Shown here piece after piece: positions 1 to 8,437 of a stretch of 15,688 nt of DNA. The stretch's first letter is position 1; each line of letters begins with the position of its first letter. The notes beneath the pieces were generated by a model. The model ran no database searches and was not told where the DNA came from. It worked only from the letters and a program-made list of their open reading frames with translations. The stretch spans positions 1 through 15,688 of the forward strand of contig JAPLEC010000418.1 of the NCBI GenBank assembly GCA_026391515.1. The letters run 5' to 3'. The position numbers were made by a program, and so were the translations under genes. The stretch comes from Bacteroidia bacterium. GTDB lineage: Bacteria; Bacteroidota; Bacteroidia; Bacteroidales; VadinHA17.

Positions 1-2
1 GG

Positions 3-203
3 GGATTGTGGAATGACACGTATTATTTATATCATAAGTCCCATTCAGGGAGCAGCACAATAGGATTATCAGTCGTTGGTAAAATTGATTTTTTATTTAG
101 GCGTCACAATGGATTGGAAATAGTAATATTCACTAATATCAATAGCCTTAAGCCTGTAACAGGATTAGGATTGTATTTTATTTTTGGTAAATGGAAAGAT
201 TAG
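3..203 (+). CDS. C-terminal fragment of an unidentified protein, possibly an outer-membrane beta-barrel
   Basis: The frame is open to the left edge of the window, so this is the end of a longer gene rather than a small gene starting at the TTG at base 6. The 66 visible residues contain alternating hydrophobic/polar stretches (around GLSVVGKIDFLF, LEIVIFTNIN and GLGLYFIFGKW), which resemble consecutive transmembrane beta-strands and a short terminal strand, as at the end of an outer-membrane porin or barrel protein. The fold is inferred from the pattern only; no family is recognised. It converges on the aminotransferase gene with just 11 bases between the two stop codons, and no terminator hairpin is visible between them. 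Confidence 0.5.
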   Translation, partial: GLWNDTYYLYHKSHSGSSTIGLSVVGKIDFLFRRHNGLEIVIFTNINSLKPVTGLGLYFIFGKWKD

Positions 204-214
204 CCAAAATATTT

Positions 215-1561
215 CTAAAGAGTCTCTCTGTTCTCATATATTTTAGTGATGGCTCTTACGATATCTTCCATATCACTTGCACTTCCAAGTAAAATATTCT
301 GGGAAAAGATCACAGCTTCCCTGCATAGTTTATCATTCCCCGGAAGTATATTTTCATCGCGCCATTTTTTCAGGCGGGCTTCTGAAAATAGTCTTTTATA
401 GCCTCTCGAATTCAGAGTATCTTCAATCAGTCCATCCTTGTTCTGTGGTCCATAGCCACTTCCGCAGGGGATACCTTCGGCATTTAATGCACGGACAAAC
501 TTATCCCTGGGGACATTATTAAATTTCTCGCTCAGGTATCTGAACGGATACAGATGATAGGCCGATCTGGTAGCACCATTGGCAAGTTTATAAGGGACAA
601 TTCCAGGTATTTCCTTAAGTTTTGCATCGAGATACAAGGCATTTGTCAGTCTTATATCAGCATCTTTTATTATCCGGTTCATTTGAGACATCAGGATAAG
701 ACCCTGGATTTGCTGCATTCTGAAATTGCTGCCAGATATCGGATATCCTGAGGTTCTTTTTATGCTGCCATAAGGTCTTCCGCAGTTATGAAGAGAATGG
801 CACTTGTCCATAAGTTCCTCATTATTACTTATAATAGCACCTCCTTCTCCTGCAGGGAGGTTTTTGGAATTCTGGAAACTAAAGCATCCTGCATCTCCAA
901 GAGTACCTGCTTTTTTGCCTTTGTACTCAGCCAGCCATGCCTGGCAGGCATCCTCAACAACTTTCAGCTGGTGTTTCTGTGCGATTGCATTTATACTGTC
1001 CATATCTGCAGGCAGACCATAAATGTGAACCGGTAATATTGCTGCAGTGCGTTCAGTTATGCGTGATTCAATTGTTGAAGGATCTATAAGAAAAGTTTCC
1101 GGATCGGTGTCAGCAAATACCGGTAGAGCTTTATTCATAAAAATCACATTGTATGATGCGATGAAAGTAAATGGTGAAACAATCACCTCATCACCCGCAT
1201 CAACTCCAAGGGCTTTTAATGATGTAATAAGTGCTGTAGTGCCGCTGGCAGTTGCCAGACATCGTTTTACACCCATTAGTTCAGCATATTTGTTTTCAAA
1301 ATCCACGACATGCTCTCCATTGCCTCTCCACCATCTTCCCGAACGAAGCATGTCGACAATGTCCTTTTCAGCGGACTGATCCCACACAGGCCATTCCGGC
1401 CATGTTCCGTTATGAACTTTATTGCCTCCATTAATTGCAAGCTTTTCCTGCATCTTACTGCCAAATGTTAAAGAAGGGAAAGACCAGTTAACGAATGTTC
1501 CAATTGTTCCTGCTGAAGCAGCAGTAATTGCCTGACGACGGGTAATCTTTTTTGTTCCCAT
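215..1561 (-). CDS. DegT/DnrJ/EryC1/StrS-family PLP aminotransferase with a predicted Tat signal
   Basis: A 448-residue fold-type I, PLP-dependent enzyme of the sugar-aminotransferase family (sugar 3-keto/4-keto amination or the related dehydratases). Family landmarks are visible: a glycine/threonine phosphate-binding segment ATASGTTAL (103-111), the PLP-ring aspartate in VVEDACQA (D204), and the Schiff-base lysine in SFQNSKNLPAGEGG (K233). The N-terminus is unusual: residues 4-24 read KKITRRQAITAASAGTIGTFV, a twin-arginine motif (TRRQAI) plus a hydrophobic stretch, suggesting export of a folded, cofactor-loaded enzyme. The core begins near residue 40, so the leader is an addition to a normal-length family member. 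It is the last gene of the five-gene minus-strand run, 51 bases after the esterase. A cytoplasmic enzyme with a Tat-like leader cannot be excluded. The exact reaction and sugar are unknown; the family call is strong. Confidence 0.9.
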   Translation of the reverse strand: MGTKKITRRQAITAASAGTIGTFVNWSFPSLTFGSKMQEKLAINGGNKVHNGTWPEWPVWDQSAEKDIVDMLRSGRWWRGNGEHVVDFENKYAELMGVKRCLATASGTTALITSLKALGVDAGDEVIVSPFTFIASYNVIFMNKALPVFADTDPETFLIDPSTIESRITERTAAILPVHIYGLPADMDSINAIAQKHQLKVVEDACQAWLAEYKGKKAGTLGDAGCFSFQNSKNLPAGEGGAIISNNEELMDKCHSLHNCGRPYGSIKRTSGYPISGSNFRMQQIQGLILMSQMNRIIKDADIRLTNALYLDAKLKEIPGIVPYKLANGATRSAYHLYPFRYLSEKFNNVPRDKFVRALNAEGIPCGSGYGPQNKDGLIEDTLNSRGYKRLFSEARLKKWRDENILPGNDKLCREAVIFSQNILLGSASDMEDIVRAITKIYENRETL

Positions 1562-1612
1562 ACCGATCTGTTTTTAATGGTTTTCTTTAAAAATTTATTA
1601 CATAAAAGTTAA

Positions 1613-2539
1613 TCAGAAGCCAGAGATTTTCATCCACTTCAGACATAGATCCGGCCAGGCTGATTGTGTATCCCTGTTGCTTGCAAGACCATATCCATGA
1701 CCTCCTTTCTGAAATATATGAAGCTCCGAAGGGATCCTGTATTTTACCAGTCCTTCGTAATAAACTATACTGTTTTTTACAGGAACAGTATTATCATCAG
1801 CGGAATGAACCATAAATGCAGGCGGAGTATTTTCAGTTATCTGAAGTTCATTTGAAAAGCGTTTAACTGCATCTTCTGAAGGATTCTCCCCGATAAGATT
1901 CTTCCTTGATCCTGCATGAGTGAATGATGCATCCATTGTAATGACGGGATAGATAAGTATTGAAAAATCAGGACGGGCGCTCACTGTATCTTTTACTACA
2001 TAAACATTATCAGCATAATGAGTCGAAAGTGTCGATGCAAGATGTCCTCCTGCCGAAAAGCCTATGACACCTATTTTGTGAGGATCAATATTCCATTTTG
2101 AAGCATTACGCCGGATCATGCGCATAGCTTCCTGTGCATCCTGAAGAGGGCCAATTGACTTATCATTCATGATGGCATCGGAAGGTAATCTGTATTTCAG
2201 GATAATACCGGCTATTCCATTATCATTCAGCCATTTGGCTATTGCATAGCCTTCATGGTTGAATGCAAGATTTGCATATCCTCCACCCGGACAAATCAAA
2301 ACTGCTGTCCCTGTGGCATTTTCTTTTGGTGGCAAATAAATATAAAGCGCCGGGTCAGTAATTTTTTCAAACCGAGTAGTAATCCCTTCGTTTACCGTCG
2401 CTTTTTCAACATAACTATCATTAAGAATTAAGCCGGGAATTCCATCCGTCCAAAGATGTAATATAGTAACCTGGGCATTTGAATTTACTAAAAAAATGGT
2501 ACTAAACAGGAATGAGATAATTAAGACTCGCAGTTTCAT
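1613..2539 (-). CDS. Secreted alpha/beta-hydrolase, acetyl-esterase/xylan-esterase type
   Basis: 308 residues of the Aes/BD-FAE-like alpha/beta-hydrolase group that removes acetyl or other acyl groups from polysaccharides or oligosaccharides. A Sec signal peptide covers about residues 1-22 (hydrophobic core then SNAQ). The oxyanion-hole segment is CPGGGYANL (83-91). The nucleophile elbow is GFSAGG with S162, the acid is most likely D249 in HSADDNTVP, and the histidine is H281 in KGGHGYGL, so a full catalytic triad is present. It lies 27 bases downstream of the FAD oxidoreductase and 51 bases upstream of the aminotransferase, consistent with one transcript. In this context it probably deacylates the glycan attacked by the rhamnosidases. 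The precise acyl group is inference; a generic carboxylesterase is the alternative. Confidence 0.85.
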   Translation of the reverse strand: MKLRVLIISFLFSTIFLVNSNAQVTILHLWTDGIPGLILNDSYVEKATVNEGITTRFEKITDPALYIYLPPKENATGTAVLICPGGGYANLAFNHEGYAIAKWLNDNGIAGIILKYRLPSDAIMNDKSIGPLQDAQEAMRMIRRNASKWNIDPHKIGVIGFSAGGHLASTLSTHYADNVYVVKDTVSARPDFSILIYPVITMDASFTHAGSRKNLIGENPSEDAVKRFSNELQITENTPPAFMVHSADDNTVPVKNSIVYYEGLVKYRIPSELHIFQKGGHGYGLASNRDTQSAWPDLCLKWMKISGF

Positions 2540-2566
2540 AAATAAGTATTTAAAATCAAAATTAAT

Positions 2567-4219
2567 TCAATATTTAAGGATTTGTCCGTCAGTAACAAGC
2601 TTTTTACTTATTTCTTCATATTTCAAATCGTGAATATCTTTTTTCCTTTCAACTGCCATTGCAGCAATAGTTCCTGCACTCTGACCAAGGATCATGAATA
2701 CCGGTTCCATCCTTATCGAACCAAAGGCAATGTGTGAACAGGAAACGCAGACCGGAACCAGGAGGTTTGTACATTCTTCCTTTTTTGGCAGTATTGAACC
2801 CAGGTCGATCATATATGGTTTTGGGGTGGGATGTTCAATATCGCCTTCATTTTCGACGAATCCGTCAGGAGTGACATAACGCTGAGTGTTGTGGGAATCA
2901 AGATTATAGGAACCCATCCCGATTGAATGAGGAACATCTTTTTTACTCAGAACATCATTTCCAGTCATCACATATTCACCAACCATTCTGCGAGCCTCTC
3001 TGACATAAAGATTAAATGGCCAGTATCCATTATCCGTGAATTCATCCTTTGAATAACCCCACTGAGACATTTCATTTCTGACTTCAGCCGGCACCCTCTG
3101 ATCATTGGCAATGAAATAAAGCAATCCCTTCTGGTACCGCTTATGTTCCTCGATTATCTCTTTCCTTCTCTCGTAAGAGGCTTCAGGATAATCATAGTTC
3201 ATTCCTATATTGTCAAAACTGAATGGACCATGGTTATTCACATCGGCTTTCTGATCAGGTATGGCATCAAATTTCCGGAATGTTCCCTGCCATCCGGCAT
3301 CATATATCCTGATAAGAAGCTCATATTGAGTGGAATCATAACCTGCAGGACGGTCAAATGGCACCTTGTTGTCAGGATGGGTAGTGAGACATGTTCTGAA
3401 ACAATAGGCCTGTATCCTCTTGTCTGCATCTCCTCTTGATCCCGGGTTTTCAGCCGAAATCCTTGGCAGCAGTCCGCTTGAAGGATCATCAGAGATCCAG
3501 TAAGGGCTGATCTTAAGATTGCCAAAATTGTGTTTTTTTATTGGAAAATCTCCAATTTGCACACCGTTCCATTCTTCATTATATTGAGAGCCTGCTTCAC
3601 GTCCGGTTGAATAGCTTACTCCGGCAGAAGCCATCATATCGCCCTCGTAAGTGGCATCAATGAACCCTTTTCCCCTGAAAACCTTGCCGCTTAATGTCCG
3701 GATTGAAATTATCCTGCCATCTTTTTTTACAACACCATTCTCCCTGTCGAGCCATTCGTCCCTGTAAACCTGTATTTCATTGTCAGCGATCATTTTTTCG
3801 AAAGCTTCTTCGGCAACATGAGGTTCGAAGATCCACATGGTGCGTCTTTCTCCATCAACTGCAGGACTTCCCTGACCTTTGTTTCCATATTCTGATTGTT
3901 TCTGCCATTTCCAAGATTCCGGTTTCTGATAATGCTGATATACAAGCTGATAGAACTCACGTGCCAGACCTCCGATAATCTCTTTATTACCTGTATCTGT
4001 GAAACCAAGGCCGGAAGAAGACATACCGCCGAGGTGTTTATCAGGAGAAACAATAATGACCGATTTTCCCATTCTTTTAACCTGAACAGCAGCAGTAACT
4101 GCTGATGAGGTTCCTCCATATACAATTACATCGGCTTTGAACACCTCTTTCGAATTATTTTGGGTGTTTCTGCATGAACTGAACAAAATCAGCAGAGAAA
4201 TAAAGACTAGGTGTCTCAT
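2567..4219 (-). CDS. FAD-dependent oxidoreductase (FAD_oxidored family), putative lipoprotein
   Basis: 550 residues from the chosen start. The N-terminus MRHLVFISLLILFSSC followed by a polar N/Q/S-rich stretch looks like a lipoprotein signal with C16 as the lipidated residue; the -3 residue is F, so the lipobox is loose. Next comes a Rossmann FAD-binding segment, ADVIVYGGTSSAVTAAV (29-45), with the GGTxxA form typical of this family, then HLGGMSSSGLG (62-72). The C-terminal family signature is also present: SCSHIAFGSIRMEP (about 493-506) and GQSAGTIAAMA (512-522). The frame extends 19 codons upstream to base 4276, but that stretch is encoded by an intergenic palindromic repeat and would bury the signal sequence, so the start at 4219 is preferred. 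Related proteins often occur in Bacteroidota glycan loci; substrates are mostly unknown. An exported sugar or glycoside oxidoreductase is inferred. Confidence 0.85.
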   Translation of the reverse strand: MRHLVFISLLILFSSCRNTQNNSKEVFKADVIVYGGTSSAVTAAVQVKRMGKSVIIVSPDKHLGGMSSSGLGFTDTGNKEIIGGLAREFYQLVYQHYQKPESWKWQKQSEYGNKGQGSPAVDGERRTMWIFEPHVAEEAFEKMIADNEIQVYRDEWLDRENGVVKKDGRIISIRTLSGKVFRGKGFIDATYEGDMMASAGVSYSTGREAGSQYNEEWNGVQIGDFPIKKHNFGNLKISPYWISDDPSSGLLPRISAENPGSRGDADKRIQAYCFRTCLTTHPDNKVPFDRPAGYDSTQYELLIRIYDAGWQGTFRKFDAIPDQKADVNNHGPFSFDNIGMNYDYPEASYERRKEIIEEHKRYQKGLLYFIANDQRVPAEVRNEMSQWGYSKDEFTDNGYWPFNLYVREARRMVGEYVMTGNDVLSKKDVPHSIGMGSYNLDSHNTQRYVTPDGFVENEGDIEHPTPKPYMIDLGSILPKKEECTNLLVPVCVSCSHIAFGSIRMEPVFMILGQSAGTIAAMAVERKKDIHDLKYEEISKKLVTDGQILKY

Positions 4220-4277
4220 TTTTTGTATTAATAAAACCCCCTTTCTCGTTCCGCCTAAGCGGGAAGCTTTTCCCACT

Positions 4278-4297
4278 CCTTCCCCCGTGGGGGAAGG
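4278..4297. repeat. Intergenic palindromic repeat between the GH78 and FAD oxidoreductase genes
   Basis: A hairpin with 9-base arms (CCTTCCCCC and GGGGGAAGG) and a 2-base loop sits in the 95-base gap between these co-oriented genes. It is flanked by a smaller hairpin, CCGC-ctaa-GCGG, at 4251-4262, and by the GC-rich tract GGTCGGGAAGGGGC. The composition differs sharply from the AT-rich surroundings, which suggests a dispersed REP-like chromosomal repeat rather than a gene-specific site. There is no T-run after either arm, so an intrinsic terminator is not well supported. It could still alter transcription or mRNA stability between the two genes. Confidence 0.65.
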
Positions 4298-4314
4298 TCG
4301 GGAAGGGGCTAGAG

Positions 4315-6435
4315 TTAAAATCTAATTTTATTAAATCCAGGGTCTAGTTTAATAACTTTCTTCCCATCTACTATGAAATCACCTTCCATATTCCCCGGAA
4401 TAGTAATCAAATATTCCTTTGATTTTCCTATATTTCTGAATTCTGCAAGTATTGTTCCGCGAATTGTTGGTACTTTTATTTTACTATATTTCAGGCTGCT
4501 GAGCTGAGGTCTGATTACGGCCTTTGCATATCCGGGTTTGGCCGGAGCAATTCCCCACATATATCCCGGGATTATGTTTGCCGGCGCTGCACCCCAGGCA
4601 TGGTTCCAGTCGGAGTTGGGCTTATATTTCATATCCCAGGCTTCCATAGTGATTGTTGATCCGCTCCTGATCATGTTCCACCAACCTCTGTCGGTATTTA
4701 TAGTCAATAGACTATATGCATAGTCATTTTCCCCTGATTTGTATAATCCTTCAAGCAGATATTGCGAACCATAGACACTGCAAGCCATCCCACGCGATTT
4801 AATGAAATCAATGACAGAGCTTATATACTCATCCGGAACAATGTCAAATGCCAGAGCCATCATATTGGCATGTAAGGAAGAATGCTCTGAGTTCTCACCA
4901 TCAATATATACTCCTTTCACCCTGTCAAGAAGCTTTTCATTGAATGAATTCCTGACTTTTTCAGACAGGCTCTGATAAAAGTTTGAATCTTCCGTTTTAT
5001 CAAGCATCCATGCAATTTTTGCCATCAGAACAAGGTTACGGTAATAAAATGCATTGACAACGGTATTGATTTCCACCATGTCATAACCGTCTCTTTCACC
5101 ATTAGGGCCGGCCAGCTTCCAGCCGGTATCTTTCTGTGCCGGGGGCCAGTCAACTATATCTCTGATCCTTTCCTTTGGATCTGAAAATCCAAGGTCCCGC
5201 ATTATCTCTTCATTGACATTTTTAGAACTGATGAGGCCGTCTTCTCTTGAAATAGCAGTTAATGTCTTGAATTTCAATTCATTATAAAATTCATGAGCAG
5301 ATTCAAGATTCCCGGTGAACATCAGATCATTGTAAAATATCGGAACAGTGTGAAGTATCCACTCTGTCGGCCATGTCGGATGCTTAATGAAATATTCATT
5401 TGTCGCTCTCGCCATTGAGTATTCACGATCAGTATAATAATGGCCAAGCTGGTTGATATAAGCATCAGCTTCATATGGTATTCTCTCCCTGTCGCCGTCA
5501 ATATAAATGCCTGTAAATGATGTTGCCCTGATGCTGTATTTACATATATCCCATATCTGGTTCAGAACAGTATCGGAACTGGTGAAACTGCTTGAACTTT
5601 CATCAAAATAGTAAGTGTATATTTTCTGAAATATATTAGCGCGATTAATTTCAAAACTGCAGTTTTCAAGCTCGCAATATCTGAATGGTGTCACAACTCC
5701 GAAAGAATCTGGAAGATGAATGGCAGCAGGACCGGTATTTCTTGTATCCGGTGGAAGATCAATTATATATCTGGCTTTTCCTGCAGTGACAGGAAGTTTT
5801 ACGTACTGGTAACGTATTGAACCGCCTGGATTTCTGTCGATCTGATCTGATCCTGAGGTTTTTTCTCCGAAATGAATTGTAATTGTATCATCTTTAACAG
5901 GTATTAGTTCAAGGATCAGTGTCCCGAATGCATCTTTCCCGAAGTCAATAAAATAATGGCTATCGGCAGTTTTTATGATTTTTTGGGGGCTGATCAAGGT
6001 TGAAAGAAATCTGTTTTGTGTCGTTGAATAACCTTTTTTCAGACCTGTCTTAAATGACTGGATTTCTGAAAAACTGGTTGGCTTCTCTTTGATGTCCCAT
6101 ATTCTTACTTTCCAGAAATAAGTACTGTTTCCCTTCAGCGTTATTCCTATTTCTACCTCAGAAGAATTGCGGTCAGTCACTTTACCACTATCCCAGATAT
6201 CGCCAATATTTTTTTTAGCATTATTCCTATTTGATGAAATGATAATCTGATAGGCTGTCTGATATTTTGCTTTCATTGGCACTATCCAGGTAAATTCAGG
6301 ATTCAGATCAAGGATTTTAATTTCTCCGGGGTTGCGAATAAACTCAACCATCAATCCGGATGGTGCAAATGAAACCGGATCTTTAGCATATGCCAGCAGA
6401 AAAAATAAAATTAAAATGATTAAATATTTTTTCAC
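4315..6435 (-). CDS. GH78-family alpha-L-rhamnosidase, secreted
   Basis: 706 residues. A Sec signal peptide covers about 1-17. An Ig/Fn3-like N-terminal domain (about 25-130, including YQIIISS and TYFWKVRIWD) is typical of bacterial alpha-L-rhamnosidases, followed by a beta-sandwich (about 160-265) and an (alpha/alpha)6 barrel (about 280-630) with a C-terminal beta-domain. The GH78 active-site region is seen as YIDGDRERIPYEADAY, giving candidate acidic residues D313, E317 and D324, and later GSTITMEAWD with candidate general base E598; these correspond to the D/E/D...E set described for GH78 enzymes. The protein should cleave terminal alpha-linked L-rhamnose by inversion, probably in the periplasm. 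Its start lies only 12 bases after the stop of the upstream GH106-like gene, so the two are almost certainly co-transcribed. The active-site loop DGDRERIPYEAD differs from the commoner DCPQRDERLGWTGD form, so a related specificity is possible. Confidence 0.85.
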   Translation of the reverse strand: MKKYLIILILFFLLAYAKDPVSFAPSGLMVEFIRNPGEIKILDLNPEFTWIVPMKAKYQTAYQIIISSNRNNAKKNIGDIWDSGKVTDRNSSEVEIGITLKGNSTYFWKVRIWDIKEKPTSFSEIQSFKTGLKKGYSTTQNRFLSTLISPQKIIKTADSHYFIDFGKDAFGTLILELIPVKDDTITIHFGEKTSGSDQIDRNPGGSIRYQYVKLPVTAGKARYIIDLPPDTRNTGPAAIHLPDSFGVVTPFRYCELENCSFEINRANIFQKIYTYYFDESSSSFTSSDTVLNQIWDICKYSIRATSFTGIYIDGDRERIPYEADAYINQLGHYYTDREYSMARATNEYFIKHPTWPTEWILHTVPIFYNDLMFTGNLESAHEFYNELKFKTLTAISREDGLISSKNVNEEIMRDLGFSDPKERIRDIVDWPPAQKDTGWKLAGPNGERDGYDMVEINTVVNAFYYRNLVLMAKIAWMLDKTEDSNFYQSLSEKVRNSFNEKLLDRVKGVYIDGENSEHSSLHANMMALAFDIVPDEYISSVIDFIKSRGMACSVYGSQYLLEGLYKSGENDYAYSLLTINTDRGWWNMIRSGSTITMEAWDMKYKPNSDWNHAWGAAPANIIPGYMWGIAPAKPGYAKAVIRPQLSSLKYSKIKVPTIRGTILAEFRNIGKSKEYLITIPGNMEGDFIVDGKKVIKLDPGFNKIRF

Positions 6436-6447
6436 TAAGATGAAATA

Positions 6448-8412
6448 TCATTTAACATTTATTACTCTGAGTATTTTTAATTCATGCGGCTTAAAATTTA
6501 CAGCTTCATCTTCTGTTCCAACTCTTGCTTCTAAAGAAAACGGATTGATCCACTGCCTTTTGCCTTCAGCTTTCATCCTTATAACAGTCTGTACTTCAGT
6601 AGCTTCTTCGTTAAAGAATATATAATAATTCTCATCTTCCTTTATTACATGACGGTACCTGATGTTCTTTGAAGCCGGAGTTAATGAAATGTCAGGAGAA
6701 GTCATTTTATTAATTGCATTAATCAGATCGTCAGATGTTTTATAGATCAGTGCACCTTTAAAATAGGCTGCCATTTTTGAATCTGCTTTAATAATAAGAT
6801 GTTTCCCCCTGGCAAGTTTTTTCAATGCCGGTTTTGCTTTTGGAGGGAGATATGATAAAGTGTCAAGGATTACTGCTTTATAAGTCATACCTGCAATATG
6901 AACTCCTTCTTTATTAACTTTTGCTTCTTCCCACAGGTGACGGATTTCGAGATAATTGAAATCGAACTGATTCTGAAAGCAGATTTTTGCTGATTTATCC
7001 GGCAGCATTGTTGCTTCACCAATTATTGCAATATCGCATACCTGACGGGAGTCGGTATTTAGCCAGCTTAGCCTCCGGCATTCATCTGCAAATGGTCTGT
7101 AATCATCCCACCATGCCGAATTCGGACCAACATCCGGAGGACGTTCATCAAATCTTGGTCCGCGGATCGAGTAAAAAAAGGCGTGCGGAATTAATAAATT
7201 TTGTCCGCGTACAAAGCACCAGTCTGCAAGCCAAACCATTTCATCATAAGTAAGGTTATGCCCGTAAGCTCCGTAAAGCTCATTTGAATTTCTGTTGTAC
7301 TCCAGGTGAAGCATTGCGCTTGAAGCACATTTTGCCATTGTCGAATTTTGCCCTTCAAGAGCTTTTGGTCCAGGCTCAACGTACCTCCATACAAGGTCCT
7401 GTCCGGGAATCTGAAAATATCTTTCGGTCCCGATATCCATTGACCCTGCCGGATGACCCATCAGAGAAATATTATGCAAGGAACACCAGTTGCTTAATCT
7501 TTTATAGTAGTTCTCTTCGAGGCAGATATTTATTGCACGGTAATAATCGTTCCTGTGTTTATCTGCTCCCGGATTGTCAATAAACCACAAATCTGCGAGA
7601 AATGGAGTGAAGTCATATCCGAGAATTTTTTTAATCTGTTGAAGAAGGGATGCGTTACCCGGAACAACACCCCTGGCGCTGCTTCTGCCCATAGGAGAAG
7701 GTTCATCCGTGAATATTCCGATAATCGTATTACCGAAATATTTTCCAAATTCTTTTGCATAACGCTCATAAACAAGCTCCATATAGCTGGTTACCGCATC
7801 GGGATTAAGTATATCACCGGCAGGAGGTGATTCTTCCCGAAGCCGTGATTCACCCTCATTCAGATAATGAAGTCCGCGGATGATGCCGCCTGAAGGTTGT
7901 TCAACAATTTCAATGCGGTTTCCTTCAGCTCTGTTAATTATTGTAACAAGCTTCATCCCTTCTGAAAGCTTTGGCTCTTCTCCGTTTTTCAGATCAATTT
8001 TTGCTAGTCCGCGGGCGGCATGGGCAGGATTTCTTGAAACTACCTGTCCGCTTGAGGATCCGGAAGGATACATTCCTTCATCATAAAGAACAACATACAT
8101 TTTTCTTTTAGCAGCTTCACTGATAGCAACATCCATAGCATGGATCATTTCAGGAGATAACCATTTTATATTATCCGGAAGGCCTATACGCGGGTGAATT
8201 ACAAATCCATAGACACCATGCAACTCAAAATCAGCTATCTGACGGACTATTTCTTTATCTTTTAAAGTGTCGTTCCAGAACCAGAAAGGCATCACAGAAA
8301 ATTCATGCGGTGGATCAATAAAATCCTTCGGGAGATCCTGCGCAGAAGCTGGTGTAAAAATTGAAAATGCCAGTATTAAGGAAAGATATGCTGGTTTTGT
8401 TAAAAACTTCAT
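6448..8412 (-). CDS. GH106-like TIM-barrel glycosidase-family protein, secreted
   Basis: 654 residues with a Sec signal peptide (about 1-24, ending ASAQ). The N-terminal half reads like the catalytic barrel of GH106 alpha-L-rhamnosidases: PFWFWNDTL (42-50), the GVYGFVIHPRIGL strand (66-78), VVLYDEGMYPSGS (107-119), and GIFTDEPSP with acidic residues D236/E237. Further on come GHNLTYDEMVWLADW and RGQNLLIPHAFFYS, also reminiscent of that family. It is much shorter than typical GH106 enzymes (about 1,000 residues or more) because the large C-terminal beta-sandwich modules are absent; only about 60 residues of beta-rich tail follow the barrel and an adjacent domain. It is the first gene of the five-gene run, directly upstream of a GH78 gene, which favours action on a rhamnose-containing glycan. 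The family link is from motif memory; activity is unproven. Confidence 0.7.
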   Translation of the reverse strand: MKFLTKPAYLSLILAFSIFTPASAQDLPKDFIDPPHEFSVMPFWFWNDTLKDKEIVRQIADFELHGVYGFVIHPRIGLPDNIKWLSPEMIHAMDVAISEAAKRKMYVVLYDEGMYPSGSSSGQVVSRNPAHAARGLAKIDLKNGEEPKLSEGMKLVTIINRAEGNRIEIVEQPSGGIIRGLHYLNEGESRLREESPPAGDILNPDAVTSYMELVYERYAKEFGKYFGNTIIGIFTDEPSPMGRSSARGVVPGNASLLQQIKKILGYDFTPFLADLWFIDNPGADKHRNDYYRAINICLEENYYKRLSNWCSLHNISLMGHPAGSMDIGTERYFQIPGQDLVWRYVEPGPKALEGQNSTMAKCASSAMLHLEYNRNSNELYGAYGHNLTYDEMVWLADWCFVRGQNLLIPHAFFYSIRGPRFDERPPDVGPNSAWWDDYRPFADECRRLSWLNTDSRQVCDIAIIGEATMLPDKSAKICFQNQFDFNYLEIRHLWEEAKVNKEGVHIAGMTYKAVILDTLSYLPPKAKPALKKLARGKHLIIKADSKMAAYFKGALIYKTSDDLINAINKMTSPDISLTPASKNIRYRHVIKEDENYYIFFNEEATEVQTVIRMKAEGKRQWINPFSLEARVGTEDEAVNFKPHELKILRVINVK

Positions 8413-8437
8413 AATGATATTTTTTTTATGGAGATGT

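Noticed and set aside
6..203. Small complete gene starting at TTG, base 6
   Set aside because: The frame is open to the window edge and the residues look like the end of a larger beta-rich protein, so it is reported as a partial gene instead.
1047..1379. 110-residue plus-strand open frame within the aminotransferase gene
   Set aside because: It is antisense to a strongly supported PLP enzyme, has a low-complexity composition and shows no domain.
3790..4125. 111-residue minus-strand frame inside the FAD oxidoreductase
   Set aside because: It is an alternate frame of a well-supported gene that contains the FAD-binding motif in the main frame.
4220..4276. Upstream start for the FAD oxidoreductase giving 569 residues
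   Set aside because: The extra residues are encoded by a palindromic repeat and would precede a clear signal sequence.
4278..4297. Intrinsic terminator after the GH78 gene
   Set aside because: The stem is strong but is not followed by a T-run in the transcribed direction, and the same-strand genes are probably co-transcribed.
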